A stretch of DNA of 26,562 nt from Sphingomonas sp. (lineage in GTDB: Bacteria > Pseudomonadota > Alphaproteobacteria > Sphingomonadales > Sphingomonadaceae): NCBI GenBank assembly GCA_025935515.1, contig JAICVC010000007.1:1-26562 (forward strand). The letters are read 5' to 3'. The first letter of the stretch is position 1; each line of letters starts with the position of its first letter. The translations under genes and the position numbers were made by a program. Below, in pieces: positions 15,293-23,125 of this stretch. Below the pieces are notes generated by a model. The model had not been told where the DNA came from. It was given only the letters and a program-made list of their open reading frames with translations, and did not search any database.

Positions 15293-16270
15293 TCAGTTGC
15301 TGCCGCGCGCGTCGGCCAGCCGAACGTCCAGCGCGCTATGCTCGGGCAGCACAACTCGGAGCTTCTTGCTGGCAAAGTCGATCGAGACTTTCTTGAAAGC
15401 CCGGATGGCATTCATCCCGAGCAGCAAGGCAGGCCTCTTGTCGAGGCCAAGCTGCTTGAACGTATGGGCGTCGGTGAAGACCACCGCGAGATTGGTAAGT
15501 CCAACGCCGCCGATCGTCAGTTGCTTGATGAACATATAGTCGCCGACGATCCTTTGCCCGGTCACGGACTCGAGTTCCACGCTCTGGTTGATGTTGACCA
15601 GATTGTCGCCGAGCAGCCGGCGACGAAGGGCCCGATTGCCAATGCTGACCTGGGACCCTGTATCGAGGACCACGGTCAGCGGCTCATCGTTCGCAACGGC
15701 GTCAGTTACGACGAGTCGACCGTTCTTGCGCTTGGCGCGGACGACGATGGTGCCGCGCTCATCATTAAAGTCGGGGGTTGCCGACGGAACGATCGACATG
15801 GTCTTCTTTTCGAAATCGAACTGGACGCGCTGCGAACGGAGCAAATCCACGCCGACGATTCCGTCGGCGCCCATGTTGGCCCCGTCGAGCACTGCCGCAT
15901 CGACAGTCTCGGGCGTGCGGGTCAGCTGCAGGTTGTAGACCTTTGCGGTGGATACGTTCGACACGCCTGAAACGCTGTGCAGCGCAGCATCGCCGGCGCT
16001 CGGCAGGTTCAGCTTGGCGACGAGTTGGCGCGAGACGGCGGTACGGTCCGCGCCGGTATCGACCAGGAACTGGTAGGGGCCTGCGCCGGCGAGGCGCACC
16101 GGAACCGTCATCCGGTCATCGCGGTTGCGGAACTGGACGTCCTCGGTCTGGGTCGTCTTGTCGATCTCGGGAACGCCGGAAACGGTATCGAGCCGGGTCG
16201 TCGCCGTTTGAGCGGAGAGCGGGGCGGTGTTTGCCAGTGCCGCCGCCAACACGAGATATCGCGTCGTCAT
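15293..16270 (-). CDS. Exported aspartyl protease with two retropepsin-like lobes
   Basis: 325 residues. Residues 1-21 form a signal peptide (YLVLAAALANTAPLSAQ). Lobe 1 contains 'YQFLVDTGADRTAVS' (DTGA at 71-74) and ends with 'GADGIVGVDLL', 'VQFDFEKKTMSI'. Lobe 2 contains 'LTVVLDTGSQVSIGN' (DTGS at 203-206) and ends with 'ALLLGMNAI', 'VSIDFASKKLRVV'. Each lobe has the Asp-Thr-Gly plus the later hydrophobic-Gly pattern of retropepsin-like folds, so the chain looks like an internal duplication that could form a pepsin-like active site without dimerising. It is predicted periplasmic; substrate unknown. GGAG lies 8 bases before the ATG. It diverges from the PilZ gene (189 bases between) and lies upstream of the polymerase on the same strand. 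Confidence 0.85.
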   Translation of the reverse strand: MTTRYLVLAAALANTAPLSAQTATTRLDTVSGVPEIDKTTQTEDVQFRNRDDRMTVPVRLAGAGPYQFLVDTGADRTAVSRQLVAKLNLPSAGDAALHSVSGVSNVSTAKVYNLQLTRTPETVDAAVLDGANMGADGIVGVDLLRSQRVQFDFEKKTMSIVPSATPDFNDERGTIVVRAKRKNGRLVVTDAVANDEPLTVVLDTGSQVSIGNRALRRRLLGDNLVNINQSVELESVTGQRIVGDYMFIKQLTIGGVGLTNLAVVFTDAHTFKQLGLDKRPALLLGMNAIRAFKKVSIDFASKKLRVVLPEHSALDVRLADARGSN

Positions 16271-16459
16271 GATGCCGTCTCCACCCCTTCGACTCTTCTA
16301 CGCCTGCCGCAGTCCAACGGCAAACCGCCAGATCGGAGGCAAAGAAAGGCTCTGGTAAGCCTTGGCTGCTAGCAATCTGCAGCATGTGGGGCCGGTTCGA
16401 CGAAAGTCGGGACGGAAGAGGGCAACCTTAGTTGCGTCATTCGAATTCGGAGCCCGCAC

Positions 16460-17107
16460 TTGGCCAAGAAGCTTGTCGAAACCACCCTGTATTCGCTGTC
16501 CGCGGCCACCCCTGCGCGGCCGGACCGGCGCAACGACGAACGCTATGTAAGCTTGCTGAGAGTCGGCGCGCTAACGGTCGACGGTCGCCGCGAGCTTTGC
16601 CTCATCCGCAACATTTCGGCGGGGGGGATGATGATCCGGCCCTATTCGCCCATCGCCGTCGGCGCGTCGATCTCCGTCGAGCTCAAGCAAGGCCACAGCG
16701 TATCGGGCGCGGTGCAATGGGCCGACAAGGGGCTGGTCGGAGTCACATTCGACGCGCCGATCGACGTCCTCGCCTTGCTGAGCGCGCCGGGCGGCGGGCC
16801 ACGGCCGCGCATGCCGCGCATCGAACTCACGTGCACCGCAACGCTTCGTTATGAGGGCATCGTCTTCCGCGCCGACGTCGCCAACATCTCGCAAGGCGGC
16901 ATATGCGTGGACTCGCCGGTCGACCTGGAGGTGAACGGCGATGTCGTCGTCAGCCTGGCCGGTCTTCATGCCGCTGCCGGCGTCGTGAAATGGCGCGACG
17001 GCCATTATTACGGGATCGGGTTCAACCGCGTGTTCCCGGTGGCGGAGCTGATGGCGTTCCTGAAGGACCAGCAGCTCGAGGAGCGGCAACGGCAGGCTGC
17101 GGCCTGA
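16460..17107 (+). CDS. Protein with two PilZ domains (putative c-di-GMP effector)
   Basis: 215 residues. The first PilZ domain has the c-di-GMP-binding RxxxR (R24-N-D-E-R28) and NxSxxG (N51, S53, G56; 'RNISAGGM'). The second has 'ANISQGGI' (N142, S144, G147) but no proper RxxxR before it, only 'RPRMPR', so it probably binds weakly or serves another role. No membrane segment or catalytic domain is attached. The start is TTG at 16460, supported by GGAG 7 bases upstream and by agreement with the domain start. The nearby polysaccharide locus makes a role in c-di-GMP control of glycan or motility attractive, but the sequence does not show it. Confidence 0.87.
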   Translation: MAKKLVETTLYSLSAATPARPDRRNDERYVSLLRVGALTVDGRRELCLIRNISAGGMMIRPYSPIAVGASISVELKQGHSVSGAVQWADKGLVGVTFDAPIDVLALLSAPGGGPRPRMPRIELTCTATLRYEGIVFRADVANISQGGICVDSPVDLEVNGDVVVSLAGLHAAAGVVKWRDGHYYGIGFNRVFPVAELMAFLKDQQLEERQRQAAA

Positions 17108-17111
17108 GCCC

Positions 17112-17747
17112 TTAGCTCCGCCGCAACAACAACATCAAATTGTTCGCAGGCATTGCTCGGGTCGCTTCGAGCCCAAGCCCGCGCTCTTCCGCCGCCTTGG
17201 CAAAATCCTCAACCCGGCGGAGGCCCCATTCCGGATCGCGGCGCTTCAGGTCGGCATCGAACTCCAAATTGCTCGGAACGGTATCCACATCGCCCTTTAG
17301 CCAGGGGCCGTACATGATCAGCGGTGCGGCGGGAGCGAGCAGGCGCCGTGCCCCGGACAGCAGGCCAAGCGCCGACGTCCACGGGCTGATGTGCACCATG
17401 TTGATGCTGAGGATCGCGTCGGCACGATCGATCGGCCAGTCGGTCGAGGCCGCATCAAGCGCGAGAGGAGCGAGGACATTCGGCAATTGCGCCTCACCGC
17501 GCCATGCCTCGATTGACGACAGCGCGCTGGGATGAACGTCGCTCGGCTGCCAATGGAGATCCGGGAAGCGTTGGGCGAAATAGATTGCATGCTCACCGGT
17601 CCCGCTCGCGATCTCGAGCACGAGTCCGCTTGGCGGCAACCACCCGGCGAGCACGTCCGCGATGGGCTCGCGGTTGCGTAACGCCGCGGGCGCGGACCGC
17701 CGCTGCGCCGAGGCCGGCGCCTCGTAGAAGCGCCGATCGTCGGTCAT
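17112..17747 (-). CDS. DUF938 family protein (SAM methyltransferase fold)
   Basis: 211 residues matching the DUF938 family, a class I methyltransferase fold of unknown substrate. It begins 'RRFYEAPASAQRRSAPAA', then motif I 'VLEIASGTGEHAIYFAQ', 'HWQPSDVHPSAL', 'ILSINMVHISPW', 'LIMYGPWLKG' and the family-typical 'SNLEFDADLKRRDPEWGLR'. Its ATG overlaps the gcvPB stop (ATGA), so it is translated as the last cistron of the glycine-cleavage operon. Whether it takes part in one-carbon metabolism or is only a passenger is unknown. It converges on the PilZ gene with 4 bases between the stops. Confidence 0.88.
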   Translation of the reverse strand: MTDDRRFYEAPASAQRRSAPAALRNREPIADVLAGWLPPSGLVLEIASGTGEHAIYFAQRFPDLHWQPSDVHPSALSSIEAWRGEAQLPNVLAPLALDAASTDWPIDRADAILSINMVHISPWTSALGLLSGARRLLAPAAPLIMYGPWLKGDVDTVPSNLEFDADLKRRDPEWGLRRVEDFAKAAEERGLGLEATRAMPANNLMLLLRRS

Positions 17748-19423
17748 TCCGCCGCCTGTGCCGGCTCCGGCTGGCGCCAGGTCAACACCGGCTTCCGGGC
17801 AGCGAGCGTCTCGTCGAGCCGCCGCCGCGGCGCGTGGACCGGCGCGGCCTTGAGACCCTGGTCGCCAGCCTTGGCGCGCTCGGCAATCGAGCGGACCGCA
17901 ATGATGAACTGGTCAAGGCTCGCCTTCGACTCGGTCTCGGTCGGCTCGACCAGCATCGCGCCGTGGACGACCAGCGGGAAATACATGGTCATCGGGTGGA
18001 AGCCCTCGTCGATCAGCGCCTTGGCTAGGTCGATGGTGCTGATGCCGCCTTCGAATCCTCGGTCCGAGAAGATCGCCTCGTGCATGCACGGCCCACTCTT
18101 CGCGAAGGGCGCGTCGAGCACGTCTTCGAGGCTGCGCAAAATGTAGTTCGCGTTGAGGACCGAATCCTCGGCGACCTGCTTCAGCCCGTCCGCGCCGTGG
18201 CTGAGGATGTATGCGAGCGCGCGCGTGAACATGCCCATCTGGCCGTGGAAGGCGACCATCCGGCCGAATGCGTTGGGATGCTCGTCGCCGGCGCTTTCCT
18301 CCTCGACAAGCTTGTAGCTGCCGTCCGGCATTTTCGCGGCGAACGGCAGCGGGCCGTAGGGCGACAAAGCCTTCGACAGCACCACTGGCCCCGAGCCGGG
18401 CCCGCCGCCGCCATGCGGGGTCGAGAAGGTCTTGTGGAGGTTGATGTGCATCGCGTCGATGCCGAGGTCGCCCGGACGGACCTTCCCGACGATCGCGTTG
18501 AAGTTCGCGCCGTCGCAATAGACGAACGCGCCCGCCGCATGCACGGCATCGCTGATCGCCTTCATGTCGGGCTCGAACAGGCCGCAGGTGTTGGGGTTGG
18601 TGATCATGACCGCGGCGACGTCTGGGCCAAGGCGGGTTTTCAGCGCTTCGAGGTCGACGCGGCCGGCGACGTTCGCAGGGATGTTCTCGACCCGATAGCC
18701 CGCGAAGGCCGCGGTCGCGGGATTGGTGCCATGGGCGCTCTCCGGCACCAGCACGACCTCGCGCTTATCGCCGCGCGCCTCTAGTGCGGCGCGGATACAG
18801 AGCAGCCCGCAAAGCTCGCCATGCGCGCCCGCCTTCGGGCTCATTGCGATGCCGTACATCCCGGTGAGGTCGAGCAGCCAGAAGGCCAGCTCGTTGATCA
18901 CCTGCAGCGCCCCCTGGACCGTCTCCTGCGGCTGGAGCGGGTGGACGTCGGCAAAGCCCGGCAGCCGCGCGACCTTCTCGTTCAGGCGCGGATTGTGCTT
19001 CATGGTGCACGAGCCGAGCGGGAACAGCCCGAGGTCGATCGCGTAATTCTGCCGCGAGAGGCGGGTGTAGTGGCGGACTGCTTCGGGCTCGCTGAGGCCG
19101 TGGAGTCCGATGCGACGCGAGCGCGTGAGGTTACCGAGACGATTGGCCCCTCCCCCGTGTGGGGAGGGGTTGGGGTGGGGGCGGGCCGCCTCTGCTGCCG
19201 AATGATTCTTTTTTGGCGAGCATAATGGCTCGCGCCCCCCACCTCTCTCCTCCCCCACAAGGGGGGAGGATGAATCGAAATCGACGCCGGTCTGGTCGAT
19301 CGAGCCGATCTCAAACAGCAAAGGCTCTTCCAGCATCAACGCACGATTGCCCGTGATCGTCCGGGCTTCGCCCTGCTCGTTGGCGGGGGTGGTCGGGCGC
19401 CAGCCGGAAGGGTTGACGGTCAT
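17744..19423 (-). CDS. gcvPB: Glycine decarboxylase subunit 2 (P-protein, GcvPB), with a 44-residue insertion
   Basis: 559 residues. This is the PLP-carrying half of the split glycine decarboxylase, which decarboxylates glycine and passes the aminomethyl group to lipoyl-GcvH. The PLP lysine is K331 in 'LHKTFSTPHGGGGPG'; other signatures are 'LGLFPLGSCTMKHNPR', 'HGTNPATAAFAGY' and 'YFPLVVHGAMLVEPTE'. Residues 51-94 (SSSPLVGEERGGG ... RPHPNPSPHGGGA) are not family sequence but the translation of a palindromic repeat. Without them the length is about 515, as usual, and the frame is intact. Its ATG overlaps the gcvPA stop (ATGA) and is preceded by a near-perfect AAGGAGGTGG embedded in the gcvPA 3' end. 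The insertion is far from the active site in sequence, so activity is plausible but untested. Confidence 0.93.
   Translation of the reverse strand: MTVNPSGWRPTTPANEQGEARTITGNRALMLEEPLLFEIGSIDQTGVDFDSSSPLVGEERGGGREPLCSPKKNHSAAEAARPHPNPSPHGGGANRLGNLTRSRRIGLHGLSEPEAVRHYTRLSRQNYAIDLGLFPLGSCTMKHNPRLNEKVARLPGFADVHPLQPQETVQGALQVINELAFWLLDLTGMYGIAMSPKAGAHGELCGLLCIRAALEARGDKREVVLVPESAHGTNPATAAFAGYRVENIPANVAGRVDLEALKTRLGPDVAAVMITNPNTCGLFEPDMKAISDAVHAAGAFVYCDGANFNAIVGKVRPGDLGIDAMHINLHKTFSTPHGGGGPGSGPVVLSKALSPYGPLPFAAKMPDGSYKLVEEESAGDEHPNAFGRMVAFHGQMGMFTRALAYILSHGADGLKQVAEDSVLNANYILRSLEDVLDAPFAKSGPCMHEAIFSDRGFEGGISTIDLAKALIDEGFHPMTMYFPLVVHGAMLVEPTETESKASLDQFIIAVRSIAERAKAGDQGLKAAPVHAPRRRLDETLAARKPVLTWRQPEPAQAAE
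19142..19273 (-). repeat. Palindromic repeat element (REP/RPE-like) inserted in frame in gcvPB
   Basis: A 132-bp GC-rich element with three stem-loops. The left end pairs CCCCTCCCC (19147-19155) with GGGGAGGGG (19161-19169). The right end pairs TCCTCCCCC (19248-19256) with GGGGGAGGA (19262-19270). A central hairpin pairs GCGAGC (19216-19221) with GCTCGC (19228-19233). GGTGGGGGCG near 19174-19183 is also nearly complementary to 19231-19243, so the whole element is a long imperfect palindrome. Its length is 44 codons with no stop in the coding frame. The resemblance to dispersed elements that translate as PHPNPSP.GGG is from memory. No transposase is present. It could be mobilised in trans or fold in the mRNA. 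Confidence 0.85.
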
Positions 19424-20778
19424 TGGACCACCTCCTTCAGCGCCGCTTCAAAGCCCGCGATATCCTCATCGGTTGCAGTTTCGGTCACCGCGATGACGAG
19501 GCCGTTCTGGAGCTTATCGACGCCGGGATAGAGACGCCCGAGCGAGACTCCGCCGAGCACGCCTTTTTCAACCATCGCATGCACCGCCGGCCGCGCTTCG
19601 ACCGGAAGCTTCAAGGTGAATTCGTTGAAGAAGCTGTCGTTGACGAGTTCGACGCCCGGGATTGCCGCGAGCCGCGCCGCCGCCTCGCACGCGCGCGCGT
19701 GATTCAAGGAAGCGAGCTGGCGCAGGCCCTTCTCGCCCAGCAGGGTCAGATGTGCGGTGAAGGCCAAAGCGCACAGCACAGAGCTGGTGCAAATGTTGGA
19801 GGTCGCCTTCTCGCGGCGGATATGCTGCTCGCGGGTCGAAAGCGTCAGCACGAATCCGCGCTTGCCCTCGGCATCGACGGTCTCGCCGGCGAGCCGGCCC
19901 GGCATCTGCCGGACGTGCTTCTCGCGGCAGGCGAAGAGGCCGACATAGGGGCCGCCGAACTGCAGACCGACGCCAATGCTCTGCCCCTCGCCGGCGACGA
20001 TGTCCGCGCCCATCTCGCCGGGCGACTTGATCAGCCCGAGCGCCACCGGTTCGGTCACGACGGCGATCAGCAGCGCGCCGGCCGCGTGCGCTGCCTCGGC
20101 GATGGGGGTCAGGTCGGTGATACGGCCGAGGATGTCGGGATATTGCACGACGACCGCGCTGGTCTCGCCGTCGATGCCTGCGATCAGGCGTTCGGCATCA
20201 GTCTCGGCGCTCAGCTCAGGCGGCGCCGTCTCGAGCTCGTCCTCGGTGAACTTCGCCATCGTCTTCGCGACGCTGACATAATGCGGGTGGACCCCCGACG
20301 AGATGACCGTCTTGCTCTTGCGCGTGATGCGGTGCGCCATGACGATCGCTTCCCACATCGCGGTCGAGCCGTCGTACATCGAGGCATTGGCCACCTCGCA
20401 GCCGAACAGCCGCGCGACCTGCGTCTGGAACTCGAACATCATCTGCAGCGTGCCCTGAGCGATCTCCGGCTGGTAGGGCGTGTAGCTGGTCAGGAATTCG
20501 CCGCGCTGGATGATGTGATCGACGCTTGCAGGCACATGATGCCGATAGGCACCACAGCCAAGGAAGAAGGGGACCTCGCCGGCGACCATGTTCTTGCGGG
20601 ACAGCGCGGTCATGTGCCGTTCGACTGCCATTTCGGACGCGTGCAACGGCAAACCATCGATGGGACCTTTGAGCCGAAGCTCCTCGGGCACATCCCGGAA
20701 CAGGTCATCGATCGAGCCGGCGCCGATTACGCGCAGCATCTCGCTGCGATCAGCATCGCTTAACGGCAAATAACGCAT
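19420..20778 (-). CDS. gcvPA: Glycine decarboxylase subunit 1 (P-protein, GcvPA)
   Basis: 452 residues, the normal length for the N-terminal, non-PLP-lysine half of two-subunit glycine decarboxylase. It begins MRYLPLSDADRSEML and has 'FLGCGAYRHHVP', 'TSYTPYQPEIAQGTLQ', 'MYDGSTAMWEA', 'GADIVAGEGQSIG', 'FGGPYVGLFACRE' and 'REQHIRREKATSNICTSS', all characteristic of GcvPA. With GcvPB it forms the alpha2beta2 P-protein that works with GcvH, GcvT and dihydrolipoamide dehydrogenase (not in this window). The ATG at 20778 shares one base with the preceding stop (TGATG). A longer reading to 20904 lies inside the methyltransferase gene and has no family resemblance. Confidence 0.95.
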   Translation of the reverse strand: MRYLPLSDADRSEMLRVIGAGSIDDLFRDVPEELRLKGPIDGLPLHASEMAVERHMTALSRKNMVAGEVPFFLGCGAYRHHVPASVDHIIQRGEFLTSYTPYQPEIAQGTLQMMFEFQTQVARLFGCEVANASMYDGSTAMWEAIVMAHRITRKSKTVISSGVHPHYVSVAKTMAKFTEDELETAPPELSAETDAERLIAGIDGETSAVVVQYPDILGRITDLTPIAEAAHAAGALLIAVVTEPVALGLIKSPGEMGADIVAGEGQSIGVGLQFGGPYVGLFACREKHVRQMPGRLAGETVDAEGKRGFVLTLSTREQHIRREKATSNICTSSVLCALAFTAHLTLLGEKGLRQLASLNHARACEAAARLAAIPGVELVNDSFFNEFTLKLPVEARPAVHAMVEKGVLGGVSLGRLYPGVDKLQNGLVIAVTETATDEDIAGFEAALKEVVQ

Positions 20779-21542
20779 CAGGCGGGCTTCCTCATGATGA
20801 AGCGAAGTCGGACGTAATCCGCGACGTTGGAGCCGACCCGGTCGGCGACGGCTGCGGCGATTTCGGCGCGCTCGCCTTCGGGGACACCGGCACGATCCAG
20901 CCAACCCTTGCGAAAGGTCGTCACCCAGGCGGCAATACCATGCTCAATCGGCGTCGCCCGTTCGATCAGACGGGCGTCGACCTCGCGGAAACCCGCAGCC
21001 TCATAGACGGCGGCGAACTCATCCGGCGACGGGTACCAATTGCTCGCCTCGACCGGCGGGACGTAGCCGCGGATGATCAGCTCCTCGTCGAGCGCTTCGC
21101 GGAGCTTCGCGAGATTGCCCTCGCCGCCCATCTCGCCGGCGAAGCGGCCGGCCGGCTTCAGCGCACGAAAGATCGCGCGGGCCGCCTGCTCCTTTTTTAA
21201 CACCCAGTGCAGCGTGGCGTTGGAAAAGGCTGCGTCGAACTCTGACGAGAAGGGAATGTCAGTCGTATCCATCAGCACCGCATCGATGCCCTTGGCGCGC
21301 GCTGCGGCGATCATCTCGGGCGAATTGTCGATGCCGAGCAGGGCCGCGCCGCGCTCGATGATCTTCTTTGTCAGCGTCCCCTCGCCGCAGCCGACGTCGA
21401 GGATCCGCTCACCCGCCTTCGGGTCGAGCAGGTCGAGCGCCGCCCCGCCCAACTCACCGACGAAGGCGGCGACGCGGGCGTAATCGGCGGCGTCCCACTT
21501 GCTGGTCGAGAGGGCAGCTGGGCTCAAACCGTCTTCACCCAT
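20778..21542 (-). CDS. Class I SAM methyltransferase embedded in the gcv operon
   Basis: 254 residues with motif I 'ILDVGCGEGTLTKKI' (47-61), 'LLGIDNSPEMIAAARAKG', 'AFSNATLHWV' and 'RALKPAGRFAGEMGG'. The C-terminal half resembles trans-aconitate/malonyl-ACP-type methyltransferases (a PSPDEFAAVYEAAGFREV segment). The substrate is unknown. Its ATG at 21542 overlaps the end of gcvH by 19 bases; a TTG six codons in would overlap the gcvH stop by 4 bases. Its stop is joined to the gcvPA start by TGATG. It is therefore an integral cistron of a glycine-responsive operon, placed between H and P genes. A link to methyl-group or SAM homeostasis is inference. Confidence 0.87.
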   Translation of the reverse strand: MGEDGLSPAALSTSKWDAADYARVAAFVGELGGAALDLLDPKAGERILDVGCGEGTLTKKIIERGAALLGIDNSPEMIAAARAKGIDAVLMDTTDIPFSSEFDAAFSNATLHWVLKKEQAARAIFRALKPAGRFAGEMGGEGNLAKLREALDEELIIRGYVPPVEASNWYPSPDEFAAVYEAAGFREVDARLIERATPIEHGIAAWVTTFRKGWLDRAGVPEGERAEIAAAVADRVGSNVADYVRLRFIMRKPA

Positions 21543-21895
21543 TCGCGGTAGGCGGCGTCGTCCATCAGCCCCTCGAGCTCGCCCGGGTTGTCGAGCTTCA
21601 GCTTGAAGAACCAGCCCTGCCCTTGCGGATCGCTGTTGATCAGCGAGGGATCATCGGCGAGCGCCTGATTGCCTTCCACGACCTCGCCCGAAAGCGGCGC
21701 GTAGACGTCGCTGGCGGCCTTCACCGATTCGACCACCGCCGCTTCCTGCCCCTTGCTGACGCGTCGGCCGGCCTCCGGCACTTCGGCGAAAACGATGTCG
21801 CCGAGCTGCTCCTGCGCGTGGTTGGAGATGCCGACGGTCGCGGTGTCGCCCTCGACCCGGATCCATTCATGCTCCTTGGTGAAATAGAGACTCAT
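21524..21895 (-). CDS. gcvH: Glycine cleavage system H protein
   Basis: A 123-residue lipoyl carrier. The lipoylated lysine is K59 in 'VVESVKAASDVYAP', the conserved ESVK motif. The N-terminus 'YFTKEHEWIRVEGDTATVGIS' and the C-terminus 'DDAAYREWV' are standard. GcvH shuttles the aminomethyl intermediate from the P-protein to the T-protein and is reoxidised by dihydrolipoamide dehydrogenase. The ATG overlaps the gcvT stop (ATGA), so the two are translationally coupled. The 3' end overlaps the downstream methyltransferase start by 19 bases. Confidence 0.97.
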   Translation of the reverse strand: MSLYFTKEHEWIRVEGDTATVGISNHAQEQLGDIVFAEVPEAGRRVSKGQEAAVVESVKAASDVYAPLSGEVVEGNQALADDPSLINSDPQGQGWFFKLKLDNPGELEGLMDDAAYREWVKTV

Positions 21896-23094
21896 GCGGA
21901 AGCTCCCTTGCGGTGATAGCGGTGCGGGACGAACGGCATGGCGGTCACCTTCGCGTCGAACAGCTTGCCGCGCTGCTCGAGCTTCAGCGCCGATCCGGTC
22001 TCGGCGAGGTGGCTTGCGACATAGCCCATGGCGATCGGCCGCTGCAGCGAGGGCGAGAAGCCGCCGCTGGTGACCTTGCCGACCTCATTGCCTTCGCCGT
22101 CGAGGATCAAGGCACCCTCGCGAACTGGTTGACGGCCGTCTATCTCCAGGCCGACGCGCTTTTGCGGCGGGCCATTCTCGAGCTCCGACAATATCCGGAT
22201 CGCGCCCGGAAAGCCGCCCTCGCCGCGCCGGCGCTTGTTGATGGCGAAGGTCAGGCCGGCCATCACCGGCGTGGTTTCGGTGTCGAGGTCATGTCCGTAG
22301 AGCGGAAGGCCGGCTTCGAGCCGGAGCGAATCGCGTGCGCCAAGGCCGATAGGCTTGGCGAGGTCGTGCGCGACGATCGCGTCGGCCAGCCCGGAAACCA
22401 CGGCGGCCGATACTGAAATCTCAAACCCGTCCTCGCCGGTGTAGCCCGAGCGGCTGATCCACAGGTTCTGGCCCTGCCAGTGGAACGGCCCGCCCTGCAT
22501 GAAGCCCAGCTCGCTGACGCCGGGGACGATCGTCTCCAGCACCTCGGCCGCGCGGGGCCCCTGGAGGGCGAGCAACGCCTGCTCCCTCATGTGGTCGACG
22601 ACCACGTCGCCCGGCAGCCTTTTCTCCATCACGGCGATGTCGCCATGCTTGGTCGCGCCATTGACGACCACGTAGAAATCGTCGCCGCGGCGGGTCGCCA
22701 TCAGGTCGTCGATGATCCCGCCCTCATCGTCGAGCAGCAACGAATATTTGGGCTTCATGTCGGCCGCTGCCTGGTAGTCGCCCGGCATCAAAGTCTCGAG
22801 GGCAGCCGCGACGTCGTGCCCATGCACCAGCAACTGGCCCATGTGGCTGACGTCGAACAGCCCGGCGTTCTCGCGGGTCCACAAATGTTCGGCCATGATG
22901 CCCTCGTACTGGACCGGCATTTCATAGCCCGCGAAGGGGACCATCCGGCCGCCGCGCGCGCGGTGCCAGGAATCGAGCGGTAGCTTGCCGAGTTGCGCTG
23001 GCTCCGTGCCGGCGCCGCCCTCGGGATCGCCGCTGTAAGGCGTTCCGCGCGCCTGGCTCTCGTCGGTGGGGCCGTTGTGGACTTCCCTGCTCAT
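21892..23094 (-). CDS. gcvT: Aminomethyltransferase (glycine cleavage T protein)
   Basis: A 400-residue T-protein, which transfers the methylene group from aminomethyl-GcvH to tetrahydrofolate and releases ammonia. Signatures are 'GGRMVPFAGYEMPVQY', 'LFDVSHMGQLLVHG', 'GGIIDDLMATRRGDDFYVVVN', 'SRSGYTGEDGFEIS' (folate site) and 'GLGARDSLRLEAGLPLYGHDL'. The core starts near residue 38 ('LPLDSWHRA'), so the ATG at 23094 gives an unusual Gly/Pro-rich extension. No in-frame start lies closer, and GGAG is 9 bases upstream of this ATG. It is the first gene behind the tandem glycine riboswitch, so expression should rise or fall with glycine. Confidence 0.95.
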   Translation of the reverse strand: MSREVHNGPTDESQARGTPYSGDPEGGAGTEPAQLGKLPLDSWHRARGGRMVPFAGYEMPVQYEGIMAEHLWTRENAGLFDVSHMGQLLVHGHDVAAALETLMPGDYQAAADMKPKYSLLLDDEGGIIDDLMATRRGDDFYVVVNGATKHGDIAVMEKRLPGDVVVDHMREQALLALQGPRAAEVLETIVPGVSELGFMQGGPFHWQGQNLWISRSGYTGEDGFEISVSAAVVSGLADAIVAHDLAKPIGLGARDSLRLEAGLPLYGHDLDTETTPVMAGLTFAINKRRRGEGGFPGAIRILSELENGPPQKRVGLEIDGRQPVREGALILDGEGNEVGKVTSGGFSPSLQRPIAMGYVASHLAETGSALKLEQRGKLFDAKVTAMPFVPHRYHRKGASA

Positions 23095-23125
23095 TTCCAA
23101 GCGCTCCGGCAAAAGGTGCGACGGA

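Noticed and set aside
16422..16446. Small palindromes GCAAC-CTTA-GTTGC and ATTCGAAT before the PilZ gene
   Set aside because: Too short to separate from chance; no supporting promoter elements.
19142..19273. A frameshift or pseudogene in gcvPB caused by the repeat
   Set aside because: The insertion is a multiple of three without stops, and the frame and motifs continue normally on both sides.
19423..20763. 446-codon open frame on the plus strand opposite gcvPA
   Set aside because: Shadow of gcvPA; no domain signature.
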